DNA of 64,000 bases from Pseudomonas sp. PSE14 (GCF_029203285.1 NZ_CP115669.1:4154001-4218000); one strand, 5' to 3'. Positions 17,051 through 26,276 are shown, counted from the stretch's first letter. Translations and numbers: made by a program. Notes: generated by a model from the sequence alone, not told the origin.

Positions 17051-18643
17051 TCAATTGGAGCTGGACGACACGCGGAGGCGTCCCCACCACTCCCTGCAGC
17101 GTCGCAATGGAGCCGTCAGACGCCAGGAGCGGCTTGCGAGCGTCTGATCCAGACGGAGCTGCAGACCGCCTGCTTGATGACGTAGTGCATCTATTTCCAG
17201 CGCTAAGCCCTGGGCCTGCCCTCGCGACACCGCCAAATCCTGCGTCAGAGCCGTGATTTGCCTGGCACAAGCTTCTGATTGCTCCCGCCAGCTACTCTCA
17301 GCCTGTCGGAACCAGCTCTCAGCCTCCGCACGCCCGATCTGCTCCTGCCGAATGGTGTGTTCGAGTGTCGAAATCCATGCTGCCTGCTCTTGGCTGTTGC
17401 TCTCGACTTGGCGGAGCCAGCTTTCAGCTTCTGCACGTCCAGCCTGCTCCTGTCGGATGGTCTGCTCAAGCGTCGAAATCCACTTAGCCTGCTCTTGACA
17501 GTTGCTCTCGACTTGGCGGAGCCAGCTTTCAGCTTCTGCACGCCCAGCCTGCTCCTGTCGGATGGTCTGCTCAAGCGTCGAAATCCACTTAGCCTGCTCT
17601 TGACAGTTGCTCTCGACTTGGCGGAGCCAGCTTTCAGCTTCTGCACGCCCAGCCTGCTCCTGCCGGATGGTCTGCTCGAGTGTCGAAATCCACTTGGTCA
17701 GCTCAGTCTCCCGATGCAACCAACTTTCATTGCATTGCCGCAGACGCACCTCTTGCTGCTGGCAGAACTGGCCAGTCGCCCATAGTTCCATGTCCCATCG
17801 GCCACATTGCCGGAGTAATGGCAAGAGATCAGCGAACCGCCCATCGAATTGCTCAATCTCTCCTAACAGCACCTGCTCAGCACCTCTGACGTGCCTAGAG
17901 CTCAGAGCGAGCAGAATTTGATATAGCCGCACCAGATCAGGAAAACTATCCGTATGCTGCTCCAGTGTTTCCAGATCGTAGTTGGCGTGGCGCAATCCGG
18001 GGTCGAACACCTGGCTCCGAAACCATGCCAGCATCTGTGGATCAGCCTGCAACCCTAGCCATGCGGCTATCGCCCCCAAGGCCGCGTCCGGCCGCTCAAG
18101 GAAACGGTCGTAGTCAATAACTACGAATCGCTTGCCAACAGCGAACCGCAGCGCCCGCACCATATGCTCATACCAAAGCAACAGGCCTTTACCGGTCGAG
18201 AATCCATCCCGGGTAGTCAGCGACGCTGACACACTGAGAGGATTCCTCAGCGGGATCAACAGCGAGTAATCAACTTTCAGGCGATCCAGCACCGGCGACC
18301 AGATATCTATTAGACGCGGCATACGAGGATCCTTGAGCCCAAGCACCCCTTCGCCGCTCAGCCGAAACTTCAGCCATCGAGCGATCTGCAACTGGAAACG
18401 CCAGCGAGTACCGGCCTCCATCTGCGTGCAATCCACCCCCAGCGTCGAGGACGTCACGCCCAGCGCCTGGTACATACGCTCATTGATCTCCACCACGACC
18501 CGATCCTCCCAGAACCCCTTGGGATTATCTGGGGCAGGTCCAATCAGTTCGCTGCCATATTCGACGCCCAGCCCCTCCAGTGCTGCAGAAAGCAAACTCG
18601 TACCAGAGCGGTGCATACCGAGGGTTATCACTAACCGCTTCAC
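17051..18643 (-). CDS. Sulfotransferase with C-terminal repeat coiled coil (candidate O-chain terminator/ruler)
   Basis: A 530-residue protein. Residues 1-250 form a sulfotransferase-like domain with the PAPS 5'-phosphate loop GMHRSGTS (9-16) and the later block VIDYDRFLERPDAAL. From about residue 314 to 449 there are four copies of a 35-residue unit (WISTLEQTIRQEQAGRAEAE and the rest), five heptads each, forming a long coiled coil. The end (SRSWRLTAPLRRCREWW) is basic and aromatic, probably amphipathic and membrane-facing. The start is GTG at 18643, overlapping the upstream stop as GTGA; an ATG at 18712 is possible. It closes the glycan operon. Catalysis plus coiled coil recalls WbdD, the E. 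coli O9a chain terminator; that role is inferred. Confidence 0.75.
   Translation of the reverse strand: MKRLVITLGMHRSGTSLLSAALEGLGVEYGSELIGPAPDNPKGFWEDRVVVEINERMYQALGVTSSTLGVDCTQMEAGTRWRFQLQIARWLKFRLSGEGVLGLKDPRMPRLIDIWSPVLDRLKVDYSLLIPLRNPLSVSASLTTRDGFSTGKGLLLWYEHMVRALRFAVGKRFVVIDYDRFLERPDAALGAIAAWLGLQADPQMLAWFRSQVFDPGLRHANYDLETLEQHTDSFPDLVRLYQILLALSSRHVRGAEQVLLGEIEQFDGRFADLLPLLRQCGRWDMELWATGQFCQQQEVRLRQCNESWLHRETELTKWISTLEQTIRQEQAGRAEAESWLRQVESNCQEQAKWISTLEQTIRQEQAGRAEAESWLRQVESNCQEQAKWISTLEQTIRQEQAGRAEAESWLRQVESNSQEQAAWISTLEHTIRQEQIGRAEAESWFRQAESSWREQSEACARQITALTQDLAVSRGQAQGLALEIDALRHQAGGLQLRLDQTLASRSWRLTAPLRRCREWWGRLRVSSSSN
17290..17700. repeat. 105-bp tandem repeat (about four units) inside the sulfotransferase gene
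   Basis: The same 105-base unit recurs with exact period at 17402, 17507 and 17612, and a more diverged copy lies at about 17297. The copies at 17402 and 17507 differ at only one base that I can find. The unit is in frame and encodes 35 residues (five heptads), so gain or loss of units would keep the frame and change coiled-coil length. Confidence 0.92.
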
Positions 18644-19857
18644 TGCGCGCCCCCGATCGACTTGCCCTGCACAGGATCCAGCGTCAACTTCCGCAGATTG
18701 GGCAATATCCATCGATCAACGACCGGACGGGTTCTCAGGTAGTTTTCATAAAACTGAGCGAACTGCGACCTATCCATCAACTCTGGTAGTCGGTAAACCA
18801 CATCAGCGATGGCATCTATCCATGCTGGCAATTTCCGATCGGATTCCGACAGCACATGTAACGAGCGAGCGTCAAGGCGAGCAACCAGAACCTCTGGGTC
18901 AATGTCTTCGACTCGGCTATCTCCTCCTATATACAAGGCGAGAACTCCTTTCGGATGCAGCCGATACTGAGAGGGGAGTGACAGATTGCAGAATGGGTTG
19001 CCGGTGGGTCTGCTCCGATAGTTTGCTACTAGCCCCCTACGCCAGGCAGCATCGTGAAACAGACGTGGATGGATTCGACGCAGCATACCCTTGATCTGCC
19101 TAGCATTGCGGTTAGCTCGTTCAAGCCGTGACTCACCGTGCTTCCGATAAAGTAACATCGGCTCCATGAGTACCTTTCCCCGAATACCCAGACTGGCCAT
19201 GCGCATCCAGAAGTCCCAGTCCTCGTAAAGCAGCTCACGGGACTCACTGAACCCGGCAACCCGAATCCAATCGTCCCGATGGAACACAGCAGAGACTCCC
19301 AGGTGGTTGACGAAGCGCAGCAGGCCAGGATGCAAGTCAAAGGTATGCCGAACGCCGCGCTCACAACCAAAGAACTCGATCCAGCCATGAACTAGGCGCA
19401 CACCCAGGTCACTTTCCAGCACGACGGCACATTTCTCCAGATAGGAGTCAGCTAGGCAATCATCGGAATCCAGACAACAGATATAACGACCTCTGGCGTG
19501 CCGAATCCCAAGGTTGCGTGCAGCGCCTGGCCCAGCGTTCGGCTGACGTAACAGACAAATGCTCGTCATCCGTTTGAGCAATGCAAGCAGGTGCAAAGTC
19601 CTACGCTCGGTCGATCCATCATCCACCACGATGACCTCGAAGTCCTGTAGCGTCTGCGAGCACAGGCTGCGCAGGGCATCCAGCAAAAACCTACCGTGGT
19701 TGTGGCACGGAACCACCACGCTGATCAGGGGCTGGCTGGAGTCGCGACGCGCAACCATCGCCCCTCGCTCCAGCATCGGCACATGAATGCATTGGTGCAT
19801 AAGTTGGAACAGCAGGGAGCGACTTAGTCGCCGGATCGCGAGATATAAGCGCCTCAT
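18640..19857 (-). CDS. Glycosyltransferase family 2
   Basis: A 405-residue GT-A fold glycosyltransferase. After a basic N-terminal stretch, the catalytic domain runs from about residue 40: PLISVVVPCHNHGRFLLDAL, VIVVDDGST, NAGPGAARNLGIRHARG, and the metal-binding CCLDSDDCL; ELLYEDWDFWMRMA carries the likely catalytic acid ED. The C-terminal 150 residues have no recognised domain. The start at 19857 overlaps the upstream stop (ATGA). The enzyme should add a sugar to a lipid-linked glycan at the cytoplasmic face of the inner membrane; donor and acceptor are unknown. Confidence 0.85.
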   Translation of the reverse strand: MRRLYLAIRRLSRSLLFQLMHQCIHVPMLERGAMVARRDSSQPLISVVVPCHNHGRFLLDALRSLCSQTLQDFEVIVVDDGSTERRTLHLLALLKRMTSICLLRQPNAGPGAARNLGIRHARGRYICCLDSDDCLADSYLEKCAVVLESDLGVRLVHGWIEFFGCERGVRHTFDLHPGLLRFVNHLGVSAVFHRDDWIRVAGFSESRELLYEDWDFWMRMASLGIRGKVLMEPMLLYRKHGESRLERANRNARQIKGMLRRIHPRLFHDAAWRRGLVANYRSRPTGNPFCNLSLPSQYRLHPKGVLALYIGGDSRVEDIDPEVLVARLDARSLHVLSESDRKLPAWIDAIADVVYRLPELMDRSQFAQFYENYLRTRPVVDRWILPNLRKLTLDPVQGKSIGGAQ

Positions 19858-21371
19858 GGGCACCTGACTTCGGCGACCGTAAAAGCGGCTCGCGGGACAT
19901 ACCCCGGAATGGCCATCACGCCAGCTTTGAACTTCTGCCAAGAGTGCCGTTGCAGCACTGTCTCCTGGGCCGCTACCGCTCTCAACCGCGCGCCCTCGAC
20001 ATCACCGAAAACTTCCCGTAAAGCCTGCACAAAGCAGGAGGCCCCCGCATTGCCCGGCAACAGATACCCCCGAGTATCGGATACCAGCTCAGCAACCCCA
20101 CCTACATCAGGCGTCACGATGGGGAGCCCTGCTGCAGCCGCCTCCAACAAGACATTGGGTAGCCCATCATAAGCCGAGGTATAAAGAAACGCTGCGTAAT
20201 CACCAGCCCGGGCGATGCACCAGAAGTCATCGAAAGCGCCTGCCATTCTAACATTCGGTAATGCCTGCAAGCGCCGCAGCAGCTCGGCATCGTACTCCGA
20301 AGCTGTCTCACCAAAGACGTCGAACTGAATATCTGGAGCTAACGCTGCAATGGCATAGAGAAGCTCGGGGCGCTTCTGCGAAGCCAGACGCCCAGCCCAA
20401 AGTACCCGAGTACCGGACCGCGATGGCTCACTGATCGCCCCCACATAGGGGAAATACAGGGCATGCAGAATTTCCGCCGGTACACCGTCGCGCCTGTGGA
20501 TATCCCACTTGAACTGCTGGTTGTCAGTGATAATTCCAGCGAGATGCATACTGGTAGTCGGCACGTAATCGGTAGCGTAACCGCAGCGAATACCATTGAG
20601 ATCGAAGTCGTCACAATAAAGACTGGCAAATAATGCCTTGCCACTGCTGACCAGGGCCTTGCCGAAGCCTTCGAACAACTGCCACCCCAATTGCGAATTG
20701 ACGAGATGCACGGTGGTTGCGGGCGACTGAAGCAGCAACCGCAAAAGTACTATGCGCCGATCCTCCTCTGAGGCCTCTCGTGCAATACGACCATACTCAA
20801 CAACACGGGCACTGACGGGCAAACGATGCAACCATGGAGACAGCACATCGCGCGTCACCACCACCGTCGTTCGCCACCCCAACTCGTCGCAGAGTCGGAT
20901 GTGATGAAGAACACCCAGATCGGCACCACCACGCATCATATGCGGAATGAGGAAGATGATCTGTGGCCGGCTCTCAATGAAATCGTCCAGCAGCTGCCGA
21001 TATAGGCAAGCAGCGTAGGTGTCCTCTACCGGCTGCCAAGCATGATAGCGAGCCAGCAACTCCGGAGTCGGGTACAAGGCCGGCTCGATGGTCGCCAACT
21101 CACACATCTCTTCGACAATCCAAGCAGGCAGCACGGACGACCCCAGGCCTGCGAGCCCATCATCCATGCTACTGAATGATCCAGACACTCCATCCTGTGT
21201 GGGCAACGAGTCAATCGACACATCTAGGAAATAATCGCGGCGCATCCGGCGACAGAATCGAACGAAGCGCTGCATCTGGTGCTCACTCAAACACTGGCGT
21301 AAGACTCGTGCCAGCAGAAAATACCCTTGCCATGTAACACGGGCGAATGTGCTATCGACTTTCAACTTCAC
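19854..21371 (-). CDS. Glycosyltransferase, GT4-like (GT-B fold)
   Basis: A 505-residue protein. The C-terminal half has the GT4 pattern: RVLWAGRLASQKRPELL, IQFDVFGE, NVRMAGAFDD, and the sugar-nucleotide motif around SAYDGLPNVLLEAAAAGLP, with PDVGGVAELV. The N-terminal 110 residues are helical and not recognised; residues 125-290 form the acceptor-binding Rossmann domain (IIFLIPHMMRGGADLGVLHH). The start is GTG at 21371, overlapping the upstream stop by four bases. Role: a retaining transferase in synthesis of the exported polysaccharide (inferred from the operon). Confidence 0.83.
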   Translation of the reverse strand: MKLKVDSTFARVTWQGYFLLARVLRQCLSEHQMQRFVRFCRRMRRDYFLDVSIDSLPTQDGVSGSFSSMDDGLAGLGSSVLPAWIVEEMCELATIEPALYPTPELLARYHAWQPVEDTYAACLYRQLLDDFIESRPQIIFLIPHMMRGGADLGVLHHIRLCDELGWRTTVVVTRDVLSPWLHRLPVSARVVEYGRIAREASEEDRRIVLLRLLLQSPATTVHLVNSQLGWQLFEGFGKALVSSGKALFASLYCDDFDLNGIRCGYATDYVPTTSMHLAGIITDNQQFKWDIHRRDGVPAEILHALYFPYVGAISEPSRSGTRVLWAGRLASQKRPELLYAIAALAPDIQFDVFGETASEYDAELLRRLQALPNVRMAGAFDDFWCIARAGDYAAFLYTSAYDGLPNVLLEAAAAGLPIVTPDVGGVAELVSDTRGYLLPGNAGASCFVQALREVFGDVEGARLRAVAAQETVLQRHSWQKFKAGVMAIPGYVPRAAFTVAEVRCP

Positions 21372-22186
21372 TTCATTACCTGCCGATTCCACAGTGTGGT
21401 CGCAAAGAAGGGGCCAGGGCGTACCACGACCTGCTGCTGCAACCCCAAGTTCTGACGCGAGCCTGCAGCCTTGCGTCGATAAAAGAGCACGGTCCCGGGG
21501 GCAGTCGTGTGCTTATACCCAGCTGCCAAGACGCACAGGCTCCAGTCCCAGTCCTCGTAGCCAAAGCCGTTATATTCCATGTTGGCCTGACGGTACGGAC
21601 ACTGGACGAACAGTTCCCGCCGAGCGAATACCGTGGATGCCCACAGATGGTGTTTGAAGCAGGTTTCAAGGCTGCCGCCGCCGCTCAACTGATCAGTCAG
21701 TCGCGTCATTTCCCAACGGCCGCCAAAGGTCAACAAATAGTCGGTGTGCACCACAACTTGAGACCGGTTGCGTAAAACCCGAACCGACTCGATGATCCAA
21801 TTCGCGGTGCAATAGTCATCACCGTCCAGAATGCCTATCCAGTCACCGGACGACTGCTCGATGCCGTGGTTTCTCGCCAAACCAGGATCGCCGTGCTGAG
21901 ACATCAACACCCGATCACCTTCACGCAGCACCGGATGGGACTCAACTACCCGTTGGGTATGCTCATCCGCTCGATCCAGAACGGCTACCAGTTGCACCTG
22001 CAACCCCAACCTTTCTGCTACAACACGCCCCCGCTCAACCCCCAGCAGAGTCCAATGTGCAATGCCACCTTCGGCATGAAAGGTCATCACCACCGACACT
22101 TGGTCACTTTCTCCATGTGCCACTGCGAGCTCATCGAACTCTTTCACAAGCGCCTCTTCAATACTTTCCATGGATACGCTACTCAC
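21368..22186 (-). CDS. Glycosyltransferase family 2
   Basis: A protein of about 272 residues with the GT2 core: QVSVVMTFHAEGG, LGLQVQLVAVLDRADEHTQ, GDPGLARNHGIEQSSGDWIG and the DXD-like ILDGDDYC, followed by FGYEDWDWSLCVLAAGY (catalytic ED). The start is uncertain: GTG at 22186 overlaps the upstream stop as GTGA, as in two other junctions of this operon, whereas ATG at 22171 removes five residues. Neither has a strong ribosome site, which suggests coupling. Sugar specificity is unknown. Confidence 0.8.
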   Translation of the reverse strand: MSSVSMESIEEALVKEFDELAVAHGESDQVSVVMTFHAEGGIAHWTLLGVERGRVVAERLGLQVQLVAVLDRADEHTQRVVESHPVLREGDRVLMSQHGDPGLARNHGIEQSSGDWIGILDGDDYCTANWIIESVRVLRNRSQVVVHTDYLLTFGGRWEMTRLTDQLSGGGSLETCFKHHLWASTVFARRELFVQCPYRQANMEYNGFGYEDWDWSLCVLAAGYKHTTAPGTVLFYRRKAAGSRQNLGLQQQVVVRPGPFFATTLWNRQVMK

Positions 22187-23913
22187 AAAGTGTATTGCAG
22201 GCGCTCGGCCACATCGCGCAGCACACCGGCAACCAGATCGCGTTCCGTAGGCGGCAACTCCTTCCGCCAAGGGACAGGCTCCAGAGCAGGCAGTGGCTCT
22301 TGACTCAACAATAGAGCCGTCATCTTCTCGGGCGCAGCGACCAGATCCTCGTAACGCATCCAGCGCACCCGCGGACCGGCCTCCAGCAACTGGATGACTA
22401 GGAAGCGCCACCAGAGCGCTCGACGCAGCGCGGGATGGCTGACATCAGCAATCTCCCGGAGCATCAAGCGACTTCGCTCGCTGAGTGCAGGGTCGTCAGG
22501 ATTACCCAGCGGCTGGGATACCAGATCGGCATTACGCAGATGCTTGAACGTCGATACCCAGGAGGCGAGACAGTCATAGGGGTGTCGCACCAGAGCAATG
22601 AACTTTGCCTTTGGCATCACCCGCAGAAGGGCGGGCAGGCGGACCAGATAGGCCAAGGTATTCTTGGTTCCCAAGGTAAATCCGGGTACAGGCGAGGAAA
22701 CCTGGTATGGCAGTGCAATGTCCTGCTCGCGAGCTGTGTCATCGACTAGCCGGCCATTCAGGTGCTTATTCAGCACAGGCCTTCCGGCCAGAATTTCTCG
22801 CCGCAGCTCCGCATAGAAACAGGGGATGCCCCAGGGCTCCTCCCCCCGAGTCAAACTCTGAAATATCTGCGCCGGCTCATTGATAACTACTGTCTGTGGA
22901 CGTTCGGAAAGCAGCCGACAAAGGAAGCTGGTCCCACTCCTGGGCAGACCGGTGATAATGAGGTTTGTCCCCTCGCTATTGGCCTCTTGAGCGACCGGTG
23001 CAGGGCACAACACTGCCTTGATATCGCTGCAGACCTGGCGCCAAGCCGGATAGAGTTCAAGCGTTCGAGTCAGTTCGGGCCATTGCGACTGCAGAGTTTG
23101 CAGGTCTCGTAGCAGCGCTGGCTCCCGAGCCAAAACCTCGGGGTCATGGTAGTGACAAAAGTAAGGATCATTACCTGCATCCAATGGTTTGAGATGCAAC
23201 GGGTAGTTGTAACGGTCGCTCAGCACCTCGGTATGTCGCTGCATATGCGCCAAGGCCAACGGCAACGCCAGTTGATCTAGCCAAGGCCACTTGTAGTCGA
23301 TGTCAGTGGCTGCTTCGATCTCGCGGGCAATCCGCTGCCACTGCTGGGCGAACTCTGCTGGCCCATGTACCCAGATAAACCCGGCATTGAAATAGGGCGG
23401 CATTAAATCGCCCGACAGACTGGCCACTACCCGAGCCTCGGGCAACGCTAGCCCTACCAGCGCATATAAACGCCCCCAATAGCTCGCTGACGTCGACACC
23501 AGTGCAAGATCGGCAGGCTTCAGAGCAGCCTCATACCGTTGCAGATAGGCGAAGTCTGGTGCAGCTCGACAATACATATCGCTATCGAGGAACAAGCAAT
23601 GACCATCAGCGCCACCAAGCGCCAGCGCGGCGAATTTGTTGCCGATGGGATAGCCGACGCCGAAGGGACTCTCTATCGGCAGGCATTCAATCTCCAAGCG
23701 TCTGAGCAACTGCTCTGTCGACGGGCTTAACGCCCCCCAGAGATGATCCGGCATGACCACCGCCGCGATGATGCGCAACCTATGGTCAAAGCCGAGCCTG
23801 GCGCGCAGCGAAGCCGCCAGAACCGCCGATTTAGCCTCCAACGGGCCACCGTGGATAACGAAGACAAGGGTGACCGCCCCCTGTTTCTCCGGGTGATGGA
23901 CGTTAGGATTCAC
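22183..23913 (-). CDS. Glycosyltransferase-sulfotransferase fusion protein
   Basis: A 576-residue two-domain protein. Residues 10-290 resemble a GT-A nucleotide-sugar transferase: GVGYPIGNKFAALALGGADG leads to the metal motif LFLDSDMY (DSD at 110-112), and FNAGFIWV follows. Residues 316-576 are a sulfotransferase-like domain with the PAPS loop GLPRSGTS (322-329) and the 3'-phosphate region ALVRHPYDCLASWVS. It may add a sugar and sulfate it, or the second domain may act on another residue. The ATG at 23913 overlaps the stop of wzt by four bases. The fusion is not one I know from Pseudomonas O-antigen loci. Confidence 0.78.
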   Translation of the reverse strand: MNPNVHHPEKQGAVTLVFVIHGGPLEAKSAVLAASLRARLGFDHRLRIIAAVVMPDHLWGALSPSTEQLLRRLEIECLPIESPFGVGYPIGNKFAALALGGADGHCLFLDSDMYCRAAPDFAYLQRYEAALKPADLALVSTSASYWGRLYALVGLALPEARVVASLSGDLMPPYFNAGFIWVHGPAEFAQQWQRIAREIEAATDIDYKWPWLDQLALPLALAHMQRHTEVLSDRYNYPLHLKPLDAGNDPYFCHYHDPEVLAREPALLRDLQTLQSQWPELTRTLELYPAWRQVCSDIKAVLCPAPVAQEANSEGTNLIITGLPRSGTSFLCRLLSERPQTVVINEPAQIFQSLTRGEEPWGIPCFYAELRREILAGRPVLNKHLNGRLVDDTAREQDIALPYQVSSPVPGFTLGTKNTLAYLVRLPALLRVMPKAKFIALVRHPYDCLASWVSTFKHLRNADLVSQPLGNPDDPALSERSRLMLREIADVSHPALRRALWWRFLVIQLLEAGPRVRWMRYEDLVAAPEKMTALLLSQEPLPALEPVPWRKELPPTERDLVAGVLRDVAERLQYTL

Positions 23914-25139
23914 GGCAGTAACACCTCGATCGAGCCGTGCAAATTCACCACCGCATCAAAGCGCTTCTCCGGGCTTTCCACCCGGAAGGAAATAACGCCT
24001 ACCTGCTTGTCCAGGAGCACCTGGACCTTCTCTGAAATGGCATCGTCAAGACGTAGGGTCAATGCATAATCGCCATCCTGCAAATCCGCAACAAAGCTGA
24101 AACGCACACGAATCAGGCCGTTGTCACCCGTAACCAGTGCGAGCCCCAACTGACTGTTGTTTACGGCATACAAGTTGTAGCCACGCACGTCGCGCAGCAC
24201 CAGGGTGAGCCTGGGGCAACGTACCGGCTCGAACAGTTGGACACTCACGTCCAGGCTGATTCGTTCGCCACTGATGAAATGGCCATGCTCAGCACCGTCG
24301 CCAACAAAAGACACGGACTGTATGCGACCAAGCCCGTTGCCAAATACCATGCTGTCGTGACGCGCCTGCTGAATCTCCGTCAAATGTGATCTGATAACAG
24401 GTGTAGTGTCTCGCAGATAGAGCTCACAACCGGTCTCACAATCCCCATCGAACTGGACAACTCCACGCTTCAAATAGATCACCCGATTGCAATACGCCTT
24501 TATCAACTGCAGATCATGTGAAACCAGGATGATCGTTACCCCTCGCTCGAGAAGTTGATCTAGGCGGCTCAAGCATTTGAACTGAAACTGGGCATCGCCA
24601 ACCGCCAGCGCTTCGTCGACTATGACGATATCGGCATCGACATGAGCGGTGATCGCAAAAGCGAGGCGCACAACCATCCCACTGGAATAGGTTTTTACCG
24701 GTTGATCGATGAACTCGCCAATTTCGGCGAACTCAATGACTGCGGCTTGGCGAGCAGCAAACTCTTCTGCACTCAAACCGAGTAGTCGTGCAGTGAACTC
24801 GATGTTCCTGCGGCCAGTTTCCTCGGGATCGAAGCCAGCACCCAACTCCAGCAATGCAGCAATACGCCCCTGCCGAGAGACCGAGCCAACAGAGGGAGAG
24901 ACCGTGCCGGCGAGAATCTGTAAAAGAGTCGATTTTCCGCTGCCATTACGCCCGATGACGCCCAGTACCTCACCACGCGCCACCCCGAAAGATACATCCT
25001 GCAGCGCCCAGAACTCTCGATGGAGGCCGAAACCCTCACCCAACAATGCCTGTAGGAAACGCAACCCAGATCTTTCGAAGATATGGAACATTTTCCCCAA
25101 TCGATCAGCACGAACAACCAAGTTCGAATTATCAGACAT
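23910..25139 (-). CDS. wzt: ABC transporter ATPase for polysaccharide export, with C-terminal domain
   Basis: A 409-residue protein. Residues 1-240 are an ABC ATPase with Walker A GRNGSGKST (63-71), signature YSSGM (151-155), Walker B IVIVDEALAVGD and switch His in ILVSHDLQLI. Residues 250-409 are a strand-rich domain like the Wzt C-terminal carbohydrate-binding domain, which in E. coli O8/O9a recognises the modified non-reducing end of the finished O-chain. It powers export of undecaprenol-linked polysaccharide together with the permease at 39124, which lies about 14 kb away at the other end of the island. The ATG at 25139 is preferred to a TTG at 25148. Confidence 0.9.
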   Translation of the reverse strand: MSDNSNLVVRADRLGKMFHIFERSGLRFLQALLGEGFGLHREFWALQDVSFGVARGEVLGVIGRNGSGKSTLLQILAGTVSPSVGSVSRQGRIAALLELGAGFDPEETGRRNIEFTARLLGLSAEEFAARQAAVIEFAEIGEFIDQPVKTYSSGMVVRLAFAITAHVDADIVIVDEALAVGDAQFQFKCLSRLDQLLERGVTIILVSHDLQLIKAYCNRVIYLKRGVVQFDGDCETGCELYLRDTTPVIRSHLTEIQQARHDSMVFGNGLGRIQSVSFVGDGAEHGHFISGERISLDVSVQLFEPVRCPRLTLVLRDVRGYNLYAVNNSQLGLALVTGDNGLIRVRFSFVADLQDGDYALTLRLDDAISEKVQVLLDKQVGVISFRVESPEKRFDAVVNLHGSIEVLLP

Positions 25140-25151
25140 ATATCGCAATAC

Positions 25152-26276
25152 TCACGAGAAGCAAGAAATCATCTTTTCATTGATTTTCCGAACGTCAAAT
25201 CTGACCTCTGCAATCCTTCGACTTTCTCGCCCCATCTTCGCGATCAACAGTGGATTTTTGATAAATATCTCCATACATTTGGCGATATCATGGGGGCTTC
25301 TTACTGGCACCAAAAATCCATTGACCTCGTCCTCGATGCTTTCACGGCATCCGACGGAATCGGTGGTAATGATCGGCCGGCCGATAGCCATGGCTTCCTG
25401 TATGGTTCTGGGCATGCCTTCTCGGTAATAGGACGGATAGACCAGAACACTAGTGCTAGCCAGCCACCCCCGGACATCGGTAACTCGTCCCACCCAGCGG
25501 ATCACGCCCTCCTCCACCCACTGATTGATCTCTTCTCGAAAGACCGAATTGGGATTGACATCCACATCACCGACCACCACGAACTCAACCGAGGGATATT
25601 GGGCTTTAACCAACTTGGCAGCAGCGACGAAATCGACCACCCCCTTCTCGCGCAGCAGACGTCCTACAAAAGAGAAGATCACCGGCTCGATGACAGGTTT
25701 CTCCTCCCTGAACCGCTGGAGGTCCAATCCGATGCCCGGCAACACGGTGACCTTGCGAGCATCAACCAGTCTCCCGCCTACAAATAGCTGATAGTCGTCC
25801 GCATTCAACAGAAAGACCCGGGACGATCCCCCCAGAGCGAGTCGGTATAGACCACTAACCAGGGCCTTCAGAAGCGCACGAGAAATAGACACAGCATTTT
25901 CGGAATAGACGTACCCTGCCCCTTCGATAAGGGAATAAACACAATTGACCCTCGACATCCTTGCGGCCAGCCCACCATAAATAACTGGCTTGGCGAAGTA
26001 GCTGAGCACAGCATCGACCTTCAACGCTCTCAGCCGTACAGCCAACTCCAAAATTACCTTTATTGCAGAGAGCGGGCTAAGCCCCACCCGATCCATTCTA
26101 ATTGTTACCGGTATAGCACCGAGGGCTCGAATTTGGCGCTCCGTCCATTCATCGTAATCCGGAGCAAGTGCAAAAACCGCAACACCACGAGAAACAAGAT
26201 CGCGAATGAGATCTCCACGAAAATTAAAAATCGAGAATGCCTGATTCGACACAACGGCCATACGATGAAATTTCAT
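25152..26276 (-). CDS. Glycosyltransferase family 4
   Basis: A 374-residue GT-B glycosyltransferase similar in layout to PglA/WbpT-like enzymes: N-terminal SNQAFSIFNFRGDLIRDLVS, middle LLREKGVVDFVAAAKLV (start of the donor domain, after FSFVGR), and the motif YREGMPRTIQEAMAIGRPII, with TTDSVGCRESIEDEVNGFLV. It starts the glycan operon, immediately after the terminator of the secreted-protein gene. The ATG at 26276 is chosen over an upstream in-frame ATG at 26312 because it begins the conserved strand. It may act early in repeat-unit assembly (inferred). Confidence 0.87.
   Translation of the reverse strand: MKFHRMAVVSNQAFSIFNFRGDLIRDLVSRGVAVFALAPDYDEWTERQIRALGAIPVTIRMDRVGLSPLSAIKVILELAVRLRALKVDAVLSYFAKPVIYGGLAARMSRVNCVYSLIEGAGYVYSENAVSISRALLKALVSGLYRLALGGSSRVFLLNADDYQLFVGGRLVDARKVTVLPGIGLDLQRFREEKPVIEPVIFSFVGRLLREKGVVDFVAAAKLVKAQYPSVEFVVVGDVDVNPNSVFREEINQWVEEGVIRWVGRVTDVRGWLASTSVLVYPSYYREGMPRTIQEAMAIGRPIITTDSVGCRESIEDEVNGFLVPVRSPHDIAKCMEIFIKNPLLIAKMGRESRRIAEVRFDVRKINEKMISCFS

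Noticed and set aside
17051-18643. Possibility that the repeats are an assembly artefact or a transposon
   Set aside because: The period keeps the frame and the heptads, outer copies have diverged, and no terminal inverted repeats or transposase are near. Collapse of the copy number in assembly remains possible and is listed under checks.
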